Of a stretch of 64,000 nt of DNA, positions 58,401 through 61,400 are shown in pieces. A program made the translations under genes and the position numbers. The notes under the pieces are model-generated. The model had not been told where the DNA came from. It did no database searches and was given only the letters and a program-made list of their open reading frames with translations. How positions within the stretch are numbered: position 1 is the first letter of the stretch; every line of letters begins with the position of its first letter. Origin of the DNA: UBA5158 sp963692955 (lineage in GTDB: Bacteria; Pseudomonadota; Gammaproteobacteria; DSM-16500). The stretch is taken from NCBI GenBank assembly GCA_963692955.1, contig OY843587.1, forward strand, positions 310,001 to 374,000, in the 5' to 3' direction.

Positions 58401-61400
58401 CGCCGCTAGTACGATTAACGCGGTGACGTTAACGACTTCTTCAGCAGGCGGCACGTTGTTGAATACGGCTGGCGCTGCGAACACGATTACTAACTTTGGC
58501 GCGGCGAATACAACTAGCGGCAATATCGCATTAACTGATACTGCAGCGACTTTAACATTGAATAGTGTTAATCAAACTGGCGGTGGAAATGTCGTTATCA
58601 ATAATTCAGGCGCATTGACGACTAGCGGTGCGGTGAATGCTAATACTGGCGCGGTCACTTTAACTGCGAGCGGCATTGATACGCTAAGCAGTGCGGTTTC
58701 CGGTACAACGATTAATTTAACCAGTACCACTGGTGGTATCACAGAAACAACTGGCGGCGTGCTCAACGGTACGACGTTAACAACCAGTTCAGCGACTGGC
58801 ACGGCTTTAGGTAATGCGAATACGGTAACCAACTTTAACGCCGCTAATTCCGGTAATGGTGCGATCACGTTGACGAACACCGCGGCCAGCTTAGGTATCA
58901 GGGGAATTTCACAAACGGGTACGGGTAACATCACAATTAATAATACGGGTGCGACGAGTATCACCGGTAATGTGGCGGCGGGAGCGACTAATGTTTCGTT
59001 TACTTCTAGCGGCGCATTAGCTGAAAGCGGCTCTGGTGCGATTAACGCCGCTACCTTAACGACGAATTCCGCGGGCGGTCAAACATTAAATGGCGCGAAT
59101 GCAGTGATAAACTTCGGTGCTACCAACGGCACGAGTGGCGATATTTCTTTGACGAATACGGCTAGCACGTTAAGTGTTACCGGCGTGACGGAATCTGGCA
59201 GCGGTAATGTCAGCCTCACCAATACCGGCGCGATGACCACTGGCACGATTAGCACGAATGGCGGTAACGTATCGCTAAGCACATTAACTCCTGATAGTAA
59301 CGCGCGTGTCCTGACTATCAACGGCGGTATAAATACCAACGGCGGTTCAATCACTGCCAGTGCCGCGAACCCAACTAGTACGACAGCGTTGATTGATAAC
59401 GGCGTATTGAACACTGGTACGGGCACAGGTGGTGTCTTGAGCGTCGGCGGCGGTGTTGCGGTAAACGCGTCGCCTATCGTTGGCGCAGGCAATATTACCT
59501 TGCAAGGTAACGGTTTAGATTTAACGTTAGGAAATATTAGTTTAACCAGTGCGACTAACTTTGATGTATCACGCAACATTATTGTCAATGGTGTTGTGAC
59601 TTCGAATTCGAATTTGGGATTATTCGCCGACTTCGGTAATCTTGGCATCGGTGGTGTCGTCGTCACGAACACCGGCTCGATAACGGATACCGGTAACTTA
59701 ACCTTAAGCGGTTCGCAAATTACTGGTGTGACTGGCGCGGATGCAAATGCCGCGGTTGAAGTGGAAGCGGGCGGTTCAATTGCCGCGACGGGTAATATCG
59801 CGTTGCTGACGAATGTCGGCACTTCAAATATTCTTTTAAACGGCACAGTGCAAAGTACAGGGACCAACGGCACAGTTAATATCACGGCGTCAGGCGCTGG
59901 CAGCAATATCTTAGTGAACGCGAACGTCACGGCGGTGAATGGTGCGATCACTGCGAACGCGAACAATAGCGTATTGATGAACGGCGGCAACCTAAGTACT
60001 GGCGGCAACGTAACGTTAACGGCGAACATGGGTGCGATATCGGCAGGAACTAATACGATTAACGCGGCTGCGTTAACGACTTCTTCCGTGACCGGTACGA
60101 CATTGAATAGCGCCAATACGGTTAGCAGCTTTAATGGCACAAACAGCGGTAGCGGAAATATTTCATTAAATAACACCGCCGCAAGTTTGGCTATTACCGG
60201 TATCAATCAAACTAACGGCAGTTTATTGGTGAATAACGCCGGTGCGATCGCTATTACCGGCGCGGTCAATACTGGTACGGGTAATGCAACCCTAGATGCG
60301 ACCGGCACGGTTTCACAAACAGCGGCGATCATGACGAATGCATTAAGCGTAGTGACCTCTAACAATTCCGGCGCGAATATCACCTTAACTAATGCCGGCA
60401 ACATAGCGACTAGTGTTAACTTGTTAGCGCAAAATGCGGCTAATACGGCGCTTGCTGCCGGCAACATCAGCTACACTAGCAGCGGCGGCTTCGATGTCGC
60501 AGGCATTCAAACGACGGGTAATATTACTTTAACCGCTGGCAACGCGATTACGCAAAATGGCACTGGCACGAATACGGCGCTACTTGGCAATAGCTTAAGC
60601 GCGACCACGGTAAATAACACTGGCGCCGCGCTTACTCTGCTGAATACCAATAATAACGTTGGCGGCGCGACGTTGAATACTTTAAATAGCGCGGGCACGG
60701 CGGCCACTGCTGGCGCGATCAATTTAACCAATGCGGGCAGCTTGAATATCGCCGGCATCAATACGGCTAGCACCGCGAATTTGACGACCGGCGGCGCGTT
60801 AACGCAAACCGGGATCATTAATGCGACGACCTTAACGACTGCCAGCGTTGGCGGTACCACATTAGGCTCGGCCAATACCATCAGTGGCTTTAACGCGGTC
60901 AACTCCGGCAGCGGTAATGTTATCTTAAACAATACCAATAACGCGTTAACCGTTAGCGGCATCTCTAACTCTGCAGGCAACGTCAGTGTGACTAACGTCA
61001 ATGCGATTACGACCACCGGCGCGATTGGCGCGTTGGGTTCAGTGTCACTCGATTCCACCACCGGCGCATTGTCGGTCAATCAATATATTGCTGCCACCAA
61101 TAGTGCGATTACTCTCACCGGCGTCGGCTTAACCGTTAGTAATGTCAATATTAATTCCGGCACTGGCGCAATTACGGTAAACGCGGGCGGCGGCGCAGTG
61201 CAATTGAATGGCAGTACACTTTTAAATACGAATACCGGCGCGAATGCTATCAGTATACAAAATGCTACGACGTTGAGTTTAGGTAATGTGTCCACTGCTG
61301 GAACTCTTGCTTTAGGCGCAAGCAGTGATATTACTCAAAATGCTGGCACCGGCATTGCGACTAATAACTTAACCGCGACGACTAACGGCGCGATCAATTT

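Noticed and set aside
9853..58530. Repeat arrays as CRISPR or insertion sequences
   Set aside because: Units are 0.2-3 kb, always in frame and coding for one protein, with no spacers, terminal inverted repeats or transposase.
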